In this document: piece after piece, positions 17,493-26,534 of the stretch
Numbering within the stretch: position 1 is the first letter of the stretch
How the letters are laid out: every line of letters starts with the position of its first letter
NCBI GenBank assembly: GCA_017557425.1
Contig: JAFYYU010000012.1
Span: 62,001-126,000 of the forward strand
Reading direction: 5' to 3'
Source of the DNA: Muribaculaceae bacterium
Lineage (GTDB): Bacteria > Bacteroidota > Bacteroidia > Bacteroidales > Muribaculaceae
DNA: 64,000 nt
Notes under the pieces: model-generated
Told to the model about the DNA's origin: nothing
The model's database searches: none
The model's input: the letters and a program-made list of their open reading frames with translations, nothing else
Program-made: the position numbers and the translations under genes

Positions 17493-18233
17493 ATGATTCC
17501 AAAGATAATTCATTACTGCTGGTTTGGCCGCAATCCCTTGCCTGAGAGTGCGGTTAAATGTATTAATAGTTGGCGTAAGTTCTTCCCTGATTACGAAATC
17601 AAGGAGTGGAACGAAGACAACTTTGATGTGAACAGCATTCCCTATACAGCCGAGGCCTATCAGGCTCGCAAATATGCTTTTGTCAGCGACTATGCCCGCT
17701 TCTGGATCCTGTTTCACTATGGCGGTGTATATTTCGATACAGATGTTGAGATCATCAAATCAATGGATGATATCATCGAGCGTGGCCCCTTTATGGGTAT
17801 CGAAGTAGAGTGTGGCCCTCACCAGCCTTATCCAATGGTCGCTCCTGGATTGGGCATTGCAGTGGAGGCGGGACATGAGGTTTATGGAAAAATGATAGAC
17901 TATTATTCACAAGTCCATTTTATGGGTGAGAATGGTGTGTTGGACCATGAGACGGTTGTCCCACGAACGACGCGCATCCTAATTGAATCTGGACTTCAGC
18001 CTCATAATGAAATGCAACAGGTGGGTGGTATATGGATTTATCCAAAAGACTTCTTTAATCCACTTGACTCCTTGACGGGTCGTCTACACAAGACAGATAA
18101 TACGCGTTCAATTCACTGGTATATGGCATCGTGGCAGGACGCCAGTTCTTTTAGAAAATGGCTCTCACGTCTGTCTCATCGCCTATTTGGATTACGTTTG
18201 CACCGAATGAAAAAAATGCTGAAGAACGGCTAA
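17493..18233 (+). CDS. GT32-like capsular glycosyltransferase (OCH1/DXD family)
   Basis: A 246-residue glycosyltransferase of the Gly_transf_sug (DXD, OCH1-like) family. The frame opens upstream at 17,451, but the family begins with MIPKIIHYCWFG, so the ATG at 17,493 is preferred. Characteristic features are the RKYAFVSDYARFWIL segment, the DTD metal site at residues 82-84 within GGVYFDTD, and a late SIHWYMASW. The usual role in such loci is adding a mannose, galactose or similar hexose to the repeat unit in the cytoplasm. The size is normal for the bacterial branch of the family. Confidence 0.92.
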   Translation: MIPKIIHYCWFGRNPLPESAVKCINSWRKFFPDYEIKEWNEDNFDVNSIPYTAEAYQARKYAFVSDYARFWILFHYGGVYFDTDVEIIKSMDDIIERGPFMGIEVECGPHQPYPMVAPGLGIAVEAGHEVYGKMIDYYSQVHFMGENGVLDHETVVPRTTRILIESGLQPHNEMQQVGGIWIYPKDFFNPLDSLTGRLHKTDNTRSIHWYMASWQDASSFRKWLSRLSHRLFGLRLHRMKKMLKNG

Positions 18234-18273
18234 ATTATTACACTTTGATCTAATTACTCAGAATTCTATAGTT

Positions 18274-19461
18274 ATGCAACCACTTGACCTCGTCGAACCT
18301 TGGCTCTACAATACGGTTTATTACTTATTGTTCCTGTTTCTAAGTTGGGGAACTGTGCTCTATTATATAGGCTCTAATCAACAGAAGATACTTCATTCTG
18401 AAGGCTCAGCGATGCAGGGTGCTGCTTTGTTTTTAACGGTAGTTCTTACATTCTATTTGGGCCTTAGACCTGCTTCGGGTTCATTTGGCGATATGAACCT
18501 GTATCGTCACTCATACTTAAATATAATTAATAACTATGTCCCAATTAATTTTAAAGAGGAATGGTTGTGGCACAATTTGTCGTTTTTTTGCAAACGAATA
18601 GGATGTAATCCGTATGAATACTTCTTGATTGTAGAAATCGGTTATTTTGCGGGAATGTTCATTTGCTCAATGATGCTGATGCGCAAGAATCTTTGGTTTG
18701 CAGTCCTGTTCTTCTATATTTCTTTCTCTTGTTATTCATATGGGACAAATGGTATTCGCAACGGCTTAGCGTGTAGCCTCGATTTGATTGCCATTACCTA
18801 TTTTGCTTTAGGAGGATCAAAGCGCCCCGCCGGTCTTGTTTTAATGGCTTTGGCTATGGGAATTCACCGTTCTACTGTATTACCAAGTGCGGCAGCAATT
18901 GTCTCTTTATATTTTGTGAAAGACACTAAAACCGCTATACGTTTCTGGATAGCGTCAATTGCAATTTCCCTTGTTGCCGGTCCACTTGTTGAGCGTTTTT
19001 TTGCCGCATTGGGCTTTGATGACCGAATGAGTGATTATGCTAGTACAAACCAAGAGGAAGGCGCTATGGACCAGTTCTCACAGTCGGGCTTTAGATGGGA
19101 CTTCTTGTTCTATAGTTCATTCGCTGTTGTTATGATTTGGTATGTGACACGTTATCGAAAATTTAAGGATAGTGTATATACAATTATTGCTAACTCATAC
19201 CTATTATGCAACGCGTTTTGGATTATGGTAATCCGTTCGGCTTTCTCCAATCGTTTCGCATATCTATCATGGTTCCTATATCCTGTGGTGATGGCTTATC
19301 CCTTATTGCGTATGAATCTATGGAAAGACCAGGATCGCAAAACGGCCCTTATCTTCTTCTTGTACTCTGGTTTCACGCTCTTTATGTTCTTTATTTTCTA
19401 TTTTGGAACTTCTAGTGGATTTAGAGGTTTCGACCTTTATTGGTGGAAACGACAGTATTAG
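18274..19461 (+). CDS. EpsG-like polysaccharide polymerase
   Basis: A 395-residue protein with about ten membrane segments, matching EpsG-type (Wzy-like) enzymes that join repeat units on the periplasmic side of the inner membrane. Visible landmarks are the first helices (TVYYLLFLFLSWGTVLYYIG), FYLGLRPASGSFGD with the conserved Arg near residue 69, and a GTNGIRNGLACSL segment, typical for EpsG. It is the only polymerase candidate in the window and so probably defines the polymerisation linkage. It is followed four bases later by a GT2 gene. Only a truncated flippase is visible here to work with it. Confidence 0.85.
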   Translation: MQPLDLVEPWLYNTVYYLLFLFLSWGTVLYYIGSNQQKILHSEGSAMQGAALFLTVVLTFYLGLRPASGSFGDMNLYRHSYLNIINNYVPINFKEEWLWHNLSFFCKRIGCNPYEYFLIVEIGYFAGMFICSMMLMRKNLWFAVLFFYISFSCYSYGTNGIRNGLACSLDLIAITYFALGGSKRPAGLVLMALAMGIHRSTVLPSAAAIVSLYFVKDTKTAIRFWIASIAISLVAGPLVERFFAALGFDDRMSDYASTNQEEGAMDQFSQSGFRWDFLFYSSFAVVMIWYVTRYRKFKDSVYTIIANSYLLCNAFWIMVIRSAFSNRFAYLSWFLYPVVMAYPLLRMNLWKDQDRKTALIFFLYSGFTLFMFFIFYFGTSSGFRGFDLYWWKRQY

Positions 19462-19464
19462 CTT

Positions 19465-20388
19465 ATGGCGACACTTACAGTTTTTACTCCATCATATAAC
19501 CGTGCTCATACTATTTGGCGTACATATGAAAGCCTTTGCCGTCAGACGTGCAAAGACTTTTGCTGGTTGGTTATCGATGATGGGAGTACTGACAATACTC
19601 GTCAGCTGGTGGCATCGTGGATAGGTGCGTCACAAACTACAGCAGATTTCAGTGGTCAATGTGAGGCTGGCTTTTCAATTCGGTATATCTGGAAAGAGAA
19701 TGGGGGATTGCACACTGGCTACAATACAGCATACGCTAACATTGAAACTGAGCTATGCGTATGCATAGACAGTGATGACTGGATGCCTGATGATGCCGTA
19801 GAGAAGATTGTTAATTACTGGAAGGAAAAAGGAGGAAACCGATATGCCGGTATTATGGGATTGGACTTTGATACCAAGGGGAAACCACTGGGTGGCTATT
19901 TCCCGGACAATCTCCATGAAGCCTATTTCCTTGACATGTATATCAACAATATCCATCGGGCGGATACCAAAGAAGTTATGAGAACAGACTTGATGAAGAA
20001 GGTCGCGCCACAAGTTGGTTTCGAGGGAGAGAAGAACTTCAATCCGGTTTATATGCTTCTACAAGTCTGTGATGATTACCCTCTTTTAGTGCTAAATGAG
20101 AACCTGTGTATTGTTGAGTATCAGCAGGACGATAGCATGTCCAGGGGTATTTATCGTCAATATATGAACAGCCCTCGCAGTTTTGCCAAATTGCGCTTGT
20201 TGGAAATGAATTTGAAGCGCAATACATTTAAGCATCGCTTCCGTTCGGCTGTTCATTATGTTTCCAGCTGTATGATTTCAAAAGACAGGAATTGGCTAAA
20301 ACAGGCATCAAACAAATGGTTGGTGCTCTTGGCGTCGCCGTTTGGAGTTGCCTTGTCTTACTATATCAAATCCAAAGCCAAGAAATGA
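19465..20388 (+). CDS. GT2 family glycosyltransferase
   Basis: A 307-residue GT2 enzyme opening with TVFTPSYNRAHTIWRTYESL, an N-terminal pattern seen in capsule glycosyltransferases. Nucleotide-binding DDGSTDNT lies around residues 38-45, followed by a KENGGLHTGYN stretch and the metal-binding DSDDW. A Leu/Val-rich hydrophobic tail may lie along the membrane. It begins four bases after the polymerase gene and its stop overlaps the next gene's ATG (ATGA), so it forms part of a tightly packed set. Donor and acceptor are not identifiable. Confidence 0.92.
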   Translation: MATLTVFTPSYNRAHTIWRTYESLCRQTCKDFCWLVIDDGSTDNTRQLVASWIGASQTTADFSGQCEAGFSIRYIWKENGGLHTGYNTAYANIETELCVCIDSDDWMPDDAVEKIVNYWKEKGGNRYAGIMGLDFDTKGKPLGGYFPDNLHEAYFLDMYINNIHRADTKEVMRTDLMKKVAPQVGFEGEKNFNPVYMLLQVCDDYPLLVLNENLCIVEYQQDDSMSRGIYRQYMNSPRSFAKLRLLEMNLKRNTFKHRFRSAVHYVSSCMISKDRNWLKQASNKWLVLLASPFGVALSYYIKSKAKK

Positions 20389-21362
20389 ATTATTCATATT
20401 CAATCGCTATACGTACCTTAGGTACTTCAGGTGAGAAATTTGTCCGCGAATTGGAATCAATCAAGCGGCAAACCGTTCAGCCTGAAAAAGTGGTTGTCTA
20501 TATTGCGGAGGGTTATAACAGACCAGAATACACCATTGGAAAGGAAGAGTATGTCTGGGTCAAGAAAGGGATGATGTCCCAAAGGATACTACGCTATGAT
20601 GAAATTGATTCACCTTTGTTGCTACTTCTCGACGATGATATAGAGTTAGCCCCTGATAGTGTCGAGAAGCTTATTGGCGCAATGGAAGGGAATCAATTGG
20701 ATTGCATTGCACCCGACACATTCCGGAATCATAAAATGCCGTTATTTAGAAAGATTTATGCAGGGGTCACTAATCTGGTATTCCCTCATTACAGCGACAA
20801 GTGGGCTTTTAAAATTCATGGTAATGGCAGCTTCAGTTATAACAACAGTGTTAAAAAAGACGTTTACCTCTCTCAGAGTGCTGCGGGACCCGCTTCATTG
20901 TGGAAAAAAGACGTCTTCTTGGCATTACATCTGGATGATGAATTGTGGCTTGAACGATTTGGTTTTCCTTTTGGAGAAGATGCGTTAACGTTCAATAAAT
21001 TATTCAAGAATGGGTACAGGATGGGTGTTCATTACAATAGCGGCGTGAAGAACCTGGATGGAAAATCCTCGAGTGGTGCTTTTCAACTCAATACAAGGAA
21101 GTTTTATGTCCGTTCGATTGCTTCTCTGTTGATTTGGTATCGAATTTGCTTTAGCCCGTCAAATTTATCGATCTTTAGAAGAATATGGGCTGTGCTTTCG
21201 TTTTCCATAAAGGCATTATGGCTCTTATTGGTGAATACTCTTGCCGCTATCCGTCTATTGAGGCCGCAGGCGTTATACTATTATCTGAAAGGCCTTTTTG
21301 ATGGCATTAAATTGATTCATTCAAAGGACTTTCAGTCTCTTCCTAATTATGTGGTCCGGTAA
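20385..21362 (+). CDS. GT2-like glycosyltransferase
   Basis: A 325-residue protein from the ATG at 20,385; the frame runs upstream into the previous gene, but the family strand starts with MNYSYSIAIRTLG. It looks like a divergent GT2 fold: the DGS motif is not obvious, but LLLLLDDDIELAPDSVE around residues 82-98 gives the metal-binding DDD. A long hydrophobic tail (AVLSFSIKALWLLLVNTLAAI) suggests C-terminal membrane association. It overlaps its upstream neighbour by four bases. The function is inferred to be sugar transfer within the same repeat unit, with lower certainty than for the other GT2s. Confidence 0.8.
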   Translation: MNYSYSIAIRTLGTSGEKFVRELESIKRQTVQPEKVVVYIAEGYNRPEYTIGKEEYVWVKKGMMSQRILRYDEIDSPLLLLLDDDIELAPDSVEKLIGAMEGNQLDCIAPDTFRNHKMPLFRKIYAGVTNLVFPHYSDKWAFKIHGNGSFSYNNSVKKDVYLSQSAAGPASLWKKDVFLALHLDDELWLERFGFPFGEDALTFNKLFKNGYRMGVHYNSGVKNLDGKSSSGAFQLNTRKFYVRSIASLLIWYRICFSPSNLSIFRRIWAVLSFSIKALWLLLVNTLAAIRLLRPQALYYYLKGLFDGIKLIHSKDFQSLPNYVVR

Positions 21363-21368
21363 ATAACG

Positions 21369-22448
21369 ATGAGGATTCTTCACGTCATTACATCATTGTA
21401 TAACGGTGGAGCAGAGCGCTTAATGGTGGATCTGTTGCCACGGTTACGCAATGACGGAGAAAATGAGGTTGAACTTTTGCTGTTCAATGGTGTGGAAACC
21501 ATTTTTAAGAAAGAACTGCAACAGACAGGCATAAAAATCATCTCTCTATCGACCACTAATGATGTGTATCATCCTCGCCGTTTGCTAAAGCTCCGTCGCA
21601 TTATCCGGCAATACGACATTGTGCATACTCACAACACCGCTTGTCAGTTTTATGTCGCGTTAGCAAGTTGCTTAATGCGCAACAAGCCTCTCTTGGTGAC
21701 CACCGAACATAACTCCACAAATCGGCGTCGTTCTAAATTTTGGCTACAGCCTATTGACCGATGGATGTACGGCCGTTATGCGTCTATTGTGTGCATTGCT
21801 GAGCAAACACGACTTAACTTGTTGGAGTATATTGGCAACAATAATCGTTTGTGCACTATCCACAATGGTGTTGATGTCTCGCGCTTTATAAAGCCGATAA
21901 AAGACATTGCTAGCAAAACAGATTTTATCATTACGATGGTGGCCGCCTATAGGCCGCAAAAGGATTTCGGCACTCTGTTTAGGGCTCTGACTCATTTGCC
22001 TGATAATTTCAATGTAAGGATAGTTGGTGGAGGCGACCCACGTGAAGGGGAGCGCATCAAGTCATACTGTTCGCAGCTAGGTCTTGACAATCGCGTTGTT
22101 TTTATGGGCGTCAGGCCAGATGTCCCGGATATTCTTGAACAGAGTGATGTTGTCGTTCTATCGTCTCATTGGGAAGGACTGTCGCTCTCAAGCATAGAAG
22201 GTTTAGCTTCCGGTTGTCCGTTCATAGCTAGTGACGTTGATGGTCTGCACGATATTGTGCAAGGGGCAGGTGCCCTTTTCCCTGAGGGGGATGACAAGGA
22301 GTTAGCACGCCAAATCAGGCATTTATGTGAGCACCCAGATGAATACCAAAGAATCGCTGAGCAATGTCAGCAGCGGGCCCGCCAGTTCGACATCTCCATA
22401 ATGGCCGAAAATTATCTCAAACTGTACAAAGAACTAGCAGGCAAATAA
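21369..22448 (+). CDS. GT4 family glycosyltransferase
   Basis: A 359-residue GT-B enzyme with NGGAERLMVDLL at residues 13-24, a THNTACQFYVALASC segment, HNGVDVSRF at the domain linker, and the E-x7-E in WEGLSLSSIEGL. It is of a different GT4 subgroup from the genes at 3065, 8683 and 12,986 (shorter, with a HNGVD linker typical of PglA/PglH-like enzymes). It directly abuts the GT2 at 22,449 with no spacer, so the two are probably translated from the same mRNA. Confidence 0.93.
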   Translation: MRILHVITSLYNGGAERLMVDLLPRLRNDGENEVELLLFNGVETIFKKELQQTGIKIISLSTTNDVYHPRRLLKLRRIIRQYDIVHTHNTACQFYVALASCLMRNKPLLVTTEHNSTNRRRSKFWLQPIDRWMYGRYASIVCIAEQTRLNLLEYIGNNNRLCTIHNGVDVSRFIKPIKDIASKTDFIITMVAAYRPQKDFGTLFRALTHLPDNFNVRIVGGGDPREGERIKSYCSQLGLDNRVVFMGVRPDVPDILEQSDVVVLSSHWEGLSLSSIEGLASGCPFIASDVDGLHDIVQGAGALFPEGDDKELARQIRHLCEHPDEYQRIAEQCQQRARQFDISIMAENYLKLYKELAGK

Positions 22449-23243
22449 ATGGCACGAATTTCAGTTATTATGGGCGTTTATAATTGTGCTACGACGTTGG
22501 TCGAGGCATTAGATTCACTGTATGCCCAAACCTATCTTGATTTTAAGATAATCCTTTGTGAGGACGGTTCGACCGACGATACCTATGAGGTCGCACAACG
22601 TTATGCTAAGGAGCACAATAACATTGTGCTCTTGCGAAATGAGCACAACATGGGTTTGAATTATACATTGAACCGTTGTCTTGAGCATGCAGATACCGAG
22701 TATGTTGCCCGCATGGACGGCGATGACATCTCACTCCCAACCCGCTTTGAAAAGGAGCTTAATTTCCTCGATACACACCCAGAGTACGCGTTCGTTAGCA
22801 CTCCGATGATTTATTTTGATTCAGATGGAATATATAGAACAAGTAGAAAAGGAGGAGAACCGTCTCCGCTGGATTTCCTTTATGGAAAAAGTTTTTGCCA
22901 TGCTCCACTACTTATTCGTTCATCGGCAATAAAAGATGTTGGAGGGTATACAGTTTCGCCTTATCTTCTGCGAGTAGAAGACCGTCACTTATGGTATAAA
23001 CTCTATATGAATAATTATAAGGGAAACAATCTAAATGACCCTCTATATATGATGCGTGATGATAGGAATGCTAAGAGACGACGAACTTTTATGAATCGTC
23101 GAAATGAAGCATATATGCGATTGTTGTATTGTAAAGGGTTTAATTTGCCATGGTGGCATTATCCTGAGAGTATTATTGTTCCACTGTTGAAATGGCTGTT
23201 ACCCAATTGGTTCTACAATCTGCTACATAGAGCAAGAAAGTGA
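22449..23243 (+). CDS. GT2 family glycosyltransferase
   Basis: A 264-residue GT2 enzyme. It opens with RISVIMGVYNCATTL, has CEDGSTDDT for nucleotide binding, a NMGLNYTLNRCL segment, and the metal site MDGDDIS around residues 95-101. A VEDRHLWYKLY segment is the likely catalytic region. It is of the short GT2 class with an amphipathic C-terminus (IIVPLLKWLLPNWFYNLL). It starts immediately after the stop of the preceding GT4 gene and is followed by a 113-base spacer without recognisable signals. Confidence 0.93.
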   Translation: MARISVIMGVYNCATTLVEALDSLYAQTYLDFKIILCEDGSTDDTYEVAQRYAKEHNNIVLLRNEHNMGLNYTLNRCLEHADTEYVARMDGDDISLPTRFEKELNFLDTHPEYAFVSTPMIYFDSDGIYRTSRKGGEPSPLDFLYGKSFCHAPLLIRSSAIKDVGGYTVSPYLLRVEDRHLWYKLYMNNYKGNNLNDPLYMMRDDRNAKRRRTFMNRRNEAYMRLLYCKGFNLPWWHYPESIIVPLLKWLLPNWFYNLLHRARK

Positions 23244-23356
23244 TTGCTGTTTTAGTTTGTTTGAACTCGTTATTTCTGTGATGTAAATGCATCTGGCCTT
23301 TTAGGGTTGGACTCGAAAGAAGGGAGCTCTTTCATAAACAGAAATGTATTAAAGCG

Positions 23357-24475
23357 ATGAAGATTGTTCGCAGTGCTACAGTTCCGCAGTCTTTGAATAC
23401 GTTTTGCAAGGGCGTGTTGAAGGAGTTGTCGCACCAATATGAGGTAGTGGCGGTTTCATCTCCAGGAATTGCGCTTGACGAGGTGGGGCAGCGCGAAGGG
23501 GTGAGGACCATAGCCGTTCCAATGCAGCGGCACATATCGCTGACAAAAGACCTGAAGTCGCTGTGGCGTATGTGGCGAGTTTTACGTAAGGAGCACCCGG
23601 ATATGATTCACTCGATGACACCTAAGGCTGGGCTCATCAGCATGATGGCAGGTTGGCTGGCTGGGGTGCCGGTGCGGGTGCACACTTTCACTGGCCTTGT
23701 GTGGCCAACGTCTACAGGCCTGAAGCGACGCATCTTGATGGCTACAGATTGGCTGACATGCGCTTGTGCCACCCACGTGATTCCCGAAGGCGAAGGCGTA
23801 AAAAACGATCTGTTGAATCACCACATTACTCGCAAGCATATCGAAGTGTTGGGTTACGGCAATGTTCGCGGCATTGACCTGGATTATTATAATCCTGCTT
23901 CAATTGAGGTGAAGCATAATGAGGGCTTTACGTTCGTGTTCGTCGGGCGTATTGTTCGAGACAAGGGCATCAACGAGCTGGTTTCGGCTTTTGATCGTCT
24001 TCACGCTGAGCACAACGATATCAGATTGATTCTGGTCGGAGCCCGCGAGGACAATCTCGATCCTGTTTTACCCAACACAATTGAACGGATCAATCGAGGT
24101 GATGGCATTGAGGCTGTGGGTAGACAGAGTGACGTGCGCCCGTTTTATGCCCAAGCAGATGCATTAGTATTCCCGAGCTATCGTGAAGGTTTCCCAAATG
24201 TCGTCATTGAGGCTGGTGCTATGGGGCTTCCAAGTATAGTTACCGATATCAATGGTTCTCGAGAAATTATCATTGATGGGCAGAACGGCGTAATTATTCC
24301 GTCCCAAGACGAGGAAGCGCTTTATCAAGCGATGAAACGATTTGTAGAACACCCCGACGAAGTCGCCGCAATGGCCGCTCAAGCGCGTCCGCTCATAGCC
24401 TCACGATACGAACAAGGCTACGTCAGGCAATGCCTTTATGACTACTATCACGAAATATTAATAGATCAAAAGTGA
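23357..24475 (+). CDS. GT4 family glycosyltransferase (PglA-like)
   Basis: A 372-residue GT-B enzyme commonly found beside PglC-type initiating transferases. Features are a HSMTPKAGLISMMAGWLAGV segment, VHTFTGLVWPT with the conserved His, FVFVGRIVRDKGINEL opening the donor domain, and the E-x7-E in REGFPNVVIEAG. The following gene encodes the initiating phosphoglycosyltransferase and overlaps it by four bases, so this enzyme probably adds the second sugar to the undecaprenyl-linked primer (inference from order and family). Confidence 0.92.
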   Translation: MKIVRSATVPQSLNTFCKGVLKELSHQYEVVAVSSPGIALDEVGQREGVRTIAVPMQRHISLTKDLKSLWRMWRVLRKEHPDMIHSMTPKAGLISMMAGWLAGVPVRVHTFTGLVWPTSTGLKRRILMATDWLTCACATHVIPEGEGVKNDLLNHHITRKHIEVLGYGNVRGIDLDYYNPASIEVKHNEGFTFVFVGRIVRDKGINELVSAFDRLHAEHNDIRLILVGAREDNLDPVLPNTIERINRGDGIEAVGRQSDVRPFYAQADALVFPSYREGFPNVVIEAGAMGLPSIVTDINGSREIIIDGQNGVIIPSQDEEALYQAMKRFVEHPDEVAAMAAQARPLIASRYEQGYVRQCLYDYYHEILIDQK

Positions 24476-25116
24476 ACATATATCGAGATTATATTAAGCG
24501 AGTGTTGGGATTCTGCATTTCGCTTGTTGCAATAATATGTTTGTCGCCGCTATTGCTGGTGGTGACCATCTGGCTTCACTTCGCCAACAAAGGGGCTGGC
24601 GCTTTCTTCTTTCAGGAACGACCAGGTAAGAATTCTAAAATCTTCAAAATTATTAAATTCAAGTCAATGACTGATGAGCGGGATGAGAATGGGCATCTGT
24701 TGCCCGATGCTCAAAGATTGACGAAGATTGGTTCCATTGTGCGTAAAACATCCATTGACGAGTTGCCTCAGCTGATAAATGTGTTTAAGGGTGATATGGC
24801 TTTAATCGGGCCAAGGCCACTATTGCCTGATTATCTTCCGTATTATACTGAAAGAGAACAATTGAGACATGCTGTTCGGCCAGGGATAACAGGTTGGGCC
24901 CAAGTGCATGGCCGAAATCATACTACATGGGATGAAAAATTGGAAAACGATGCTTATTATGTAGAGCACATGTCATTTCTGATGGATTGTAAAATAATTC
25001 TTGCAACTATAAAGAATGTGCTGCAAGGGAAGGACATTGATGTGGTACCAGCAATGAAAAGTCTTAGACTGGACGATGAACGCAAGGGTAAAAGTAATGC
25101 AAATCAGAGAACTTGA
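24472..25116 (+). CDS. Initiating phosphoglycosyltransferase (PglC-like)
   Basis: A 214-residue bacterial sugar transferase that starts repeat-unit synthesis by moving a sugar-1-phosphate from a UDP-sugar to undecaprenyl phosphate. The start is GTG at 24,472, overlapping the previous stop (GTGA). A single hydrophobic segment at about residues 10-35 is the re-entrant helix of the small, monotopic PglC class. Signature pieces are FFFQERPGKNSKIFKIIKFKSM, a TSIDELPQLINV segment with the catalytic Asp-Glu pair, GPRPLLPDY and PGITGWAQVHGRN. With PglE- and PglD-like proteins elsewhere in the locus, the primer may be a bacillosamine-type amino sugar. Confidence 0.95.
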   Translation: MNIYRDYIKRVLGFCISLVAIICLSPLLLVVTIWLHFANKGAGAFFFQERPGKNSKIFKIIKFKSMTDERDENGHLLPDAQRLTKIGSIVRKTSIDELPQLINVFKGDMALIGPRPLLPDYLPYYTEREQLRHAVRPGITGWAQVHGRNHTTWDEKLENDAYYVEHMSFLMDCKIILATIKNVLQGKDIDVVPAMKSLRLDDERKGKSNANQRT

Positions 25117-25597
25117 ATTGGATGACTTGCCAGTTCGTGTGGAGTGGATGAACAATCCAAAGGTGTATTCTTCGATGCATTTCGAGGTGCCAATATTGCT
25201 GGACAATACCATAAGATGGTTTGAAAAGAATAAGAAAAATGAGAATCGTCGTGATGTAGTGTTTCTTGATGAAAATAAAATTGTGGCCTTCGGCGGATTG
25301 ACATCAATTACCAGAGACACTCAAATGGCTGAACTATATATCTTTGTAGACCCCAACTTACAGCATCATGGTATCGGAACTGCGGCCACTACGTTATTAT
25401 GTCAATGGGGATTCTCTATACTAGGCCTTCGGAAAATTTATCTTTATACGAATGAAGATAATCATTCTGCAATAAAAGCATATGGAAAATGCGGATTTGT
25501 ACTGGAAGGCAGGCATCGACTAGAATATATAGATCATACTGGAGAATACAAGGACCGTTTATATTTTGGAATACTGAAAACTGACTTAGAAAGATGA
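25097..25597 (+). CDS. GNAT family N-acetyltransferase
   Basis: A 166-residue GNAT protein from the ATG at 25,097, overlapping the end of the initiating transferase gene by 20 bases; the frame itself extends to 25,076. The N-terminus (MQIRELELDDLPVRVEWMNN) and the acetyl-CoA site (HHGIGTAATTLLCQWGF) are clear, followed by the late YTNEDNHSAIKAYGKCGF. It may acetylate the 4-amino group of a nucleotide sugar or another small molecule. The next gene overlaps by four bases. Two NeuD/PglD-like proteins are also present in the locus, so the role is not unique. Confidence 0.9.
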   Translation: MQIRELELDDLPVRVEWMNNPKVYSSMHFEVPILLDNTIRWFEKNKKNENRRDVVFLDENKIVAFGGLTSITRDTQMAELYIFVDPNLQHHGIGTAATTLLCQWGFSILGLRKIYLYTNEDNHSAIKAYGKCGFVLEGRHRLEYIDHTGEYKDRLYFGILKTDLER

Positions 25598-26520
25598 AAT
25601 TATGGAGACCGGATTCAGTGATATTGGATTCCATTTTGTATGATGGGATCGAACTCCAAGTATTGCGTGATGATATTTACCCGTTTATTGGTGGTGGTAG
25701 TAAAGCACGTAAGGCCGTATATTACGAGAACTTTCTTAGTGCGAATGGCTATAATGCAGTAGTGACCTGTGGTGGTATTCAAAGCAACCATAATAGAGCA
25801 ATAGCATTAATGGCGGCACGCAATGGTTGGAAATGTCATCTTTGTATTCAAGGTTTTGAGGAACGTTTTTATCAAGAGAAGGGAAATGCGTTGCTTGATC
25901 GGTTGAGCGGGGCAGAGTATGAATTGATACAACCAGAGGATACGGCAGCAGCCATGGATAATGCAATGGATCGTTTCCTCGCTAAAGGTTATAAACCATA
26001 TTATATCCATGGAGGAGGACACGATTTGCCTGGAGGTATGGCTTTTGTTGAGGCGGTACAATCGTTAAAGGCGATATGTGATAATAAGGGTTATAAACCA
26101 GATTTTATATTTCATGCATCGGGAACAGGTTCTACTCAGGCTGGAATTATGGTCGGTCTGGATATAGTGGGATGGAATGATGTGAAGGTCGTAGGTATTT
26201 CTGTTGCCCGACAACGTGAAAGGGGCCTACAAGTAATAGCGGATTTTGCTGATAGTCTTGCAAAGCATTACGGGATGAAAGAGAAATATGCTAATCGTAT
26301 CATCTTTTCTTCTGATTATCTTTTTGGCGGCTATGAGCAGTATTCGCAAGAGTTGAAATCCTATTTGACTTGTGTTATGAAAAAAACTGGTTTGATATTT
26401 GACTTGACGTATTCAGGAAAAGCTTTTTACGGTATGATGGATATTGTTATAAAACACAGATTAGAGGAGAGTAATTTGTTGTTTTGGCATACAGGTGGAC
26501 TGCTGAATGTTTTAAAATAG
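25594..26520 (+). CDS. PLP-dependent desulfhydrase/deaminase-like enzyme
   Basis: A 308-residue fold-type II PLP enzyme resembling D-cysteine desulfhydrase and ACC deaminase. The cofactor lysine is in GGGSKARKA near residue 39, followed by CGGIQSNHNRA and the phosphate-binding ASGTGSTQAG. The family breaks down D-cysteine or 1-aminocyclopropane carboxylate, but members in polysaccharide loci act on unknown amino acids. It overlaps the GNAT gene (ATGA), with the asparagine-synthase-like gene next. I infer that it prepares or modifies an amino-acid-derived substituent of the polysaccharide; no direct evidence shows the substrate. Confidence 0.85.
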   Translation: MKLWRPDSVILDSILYDGIELQVLRDDIYPFIGGGSKARKAVYYENFLSANGYNAVVTCGGIQSNHNRAIALMAARNGWKCHLCIQGFEERFYQEKGNALLDRLSGAEYELIQPEDTAAAMDNAMDRFLAKGYKPYYIHGGGHDLPGGMAFVEAVQSLKAICDNKGYKPDFIFHASGTGSTQAGIMVGLDIVGWNDVKVVGISVARQRERGLQVIADFADSLAKHYGMKEKYANRIIFSSDYLFGGYEQYSQELKSYLTCVMKKTGLIFDLTYSGKAFYGMMDIVIKHRLEESNLLFWHTGGLLNVLK

Positions 26521-26534
26521 AAACTAAACGAGTT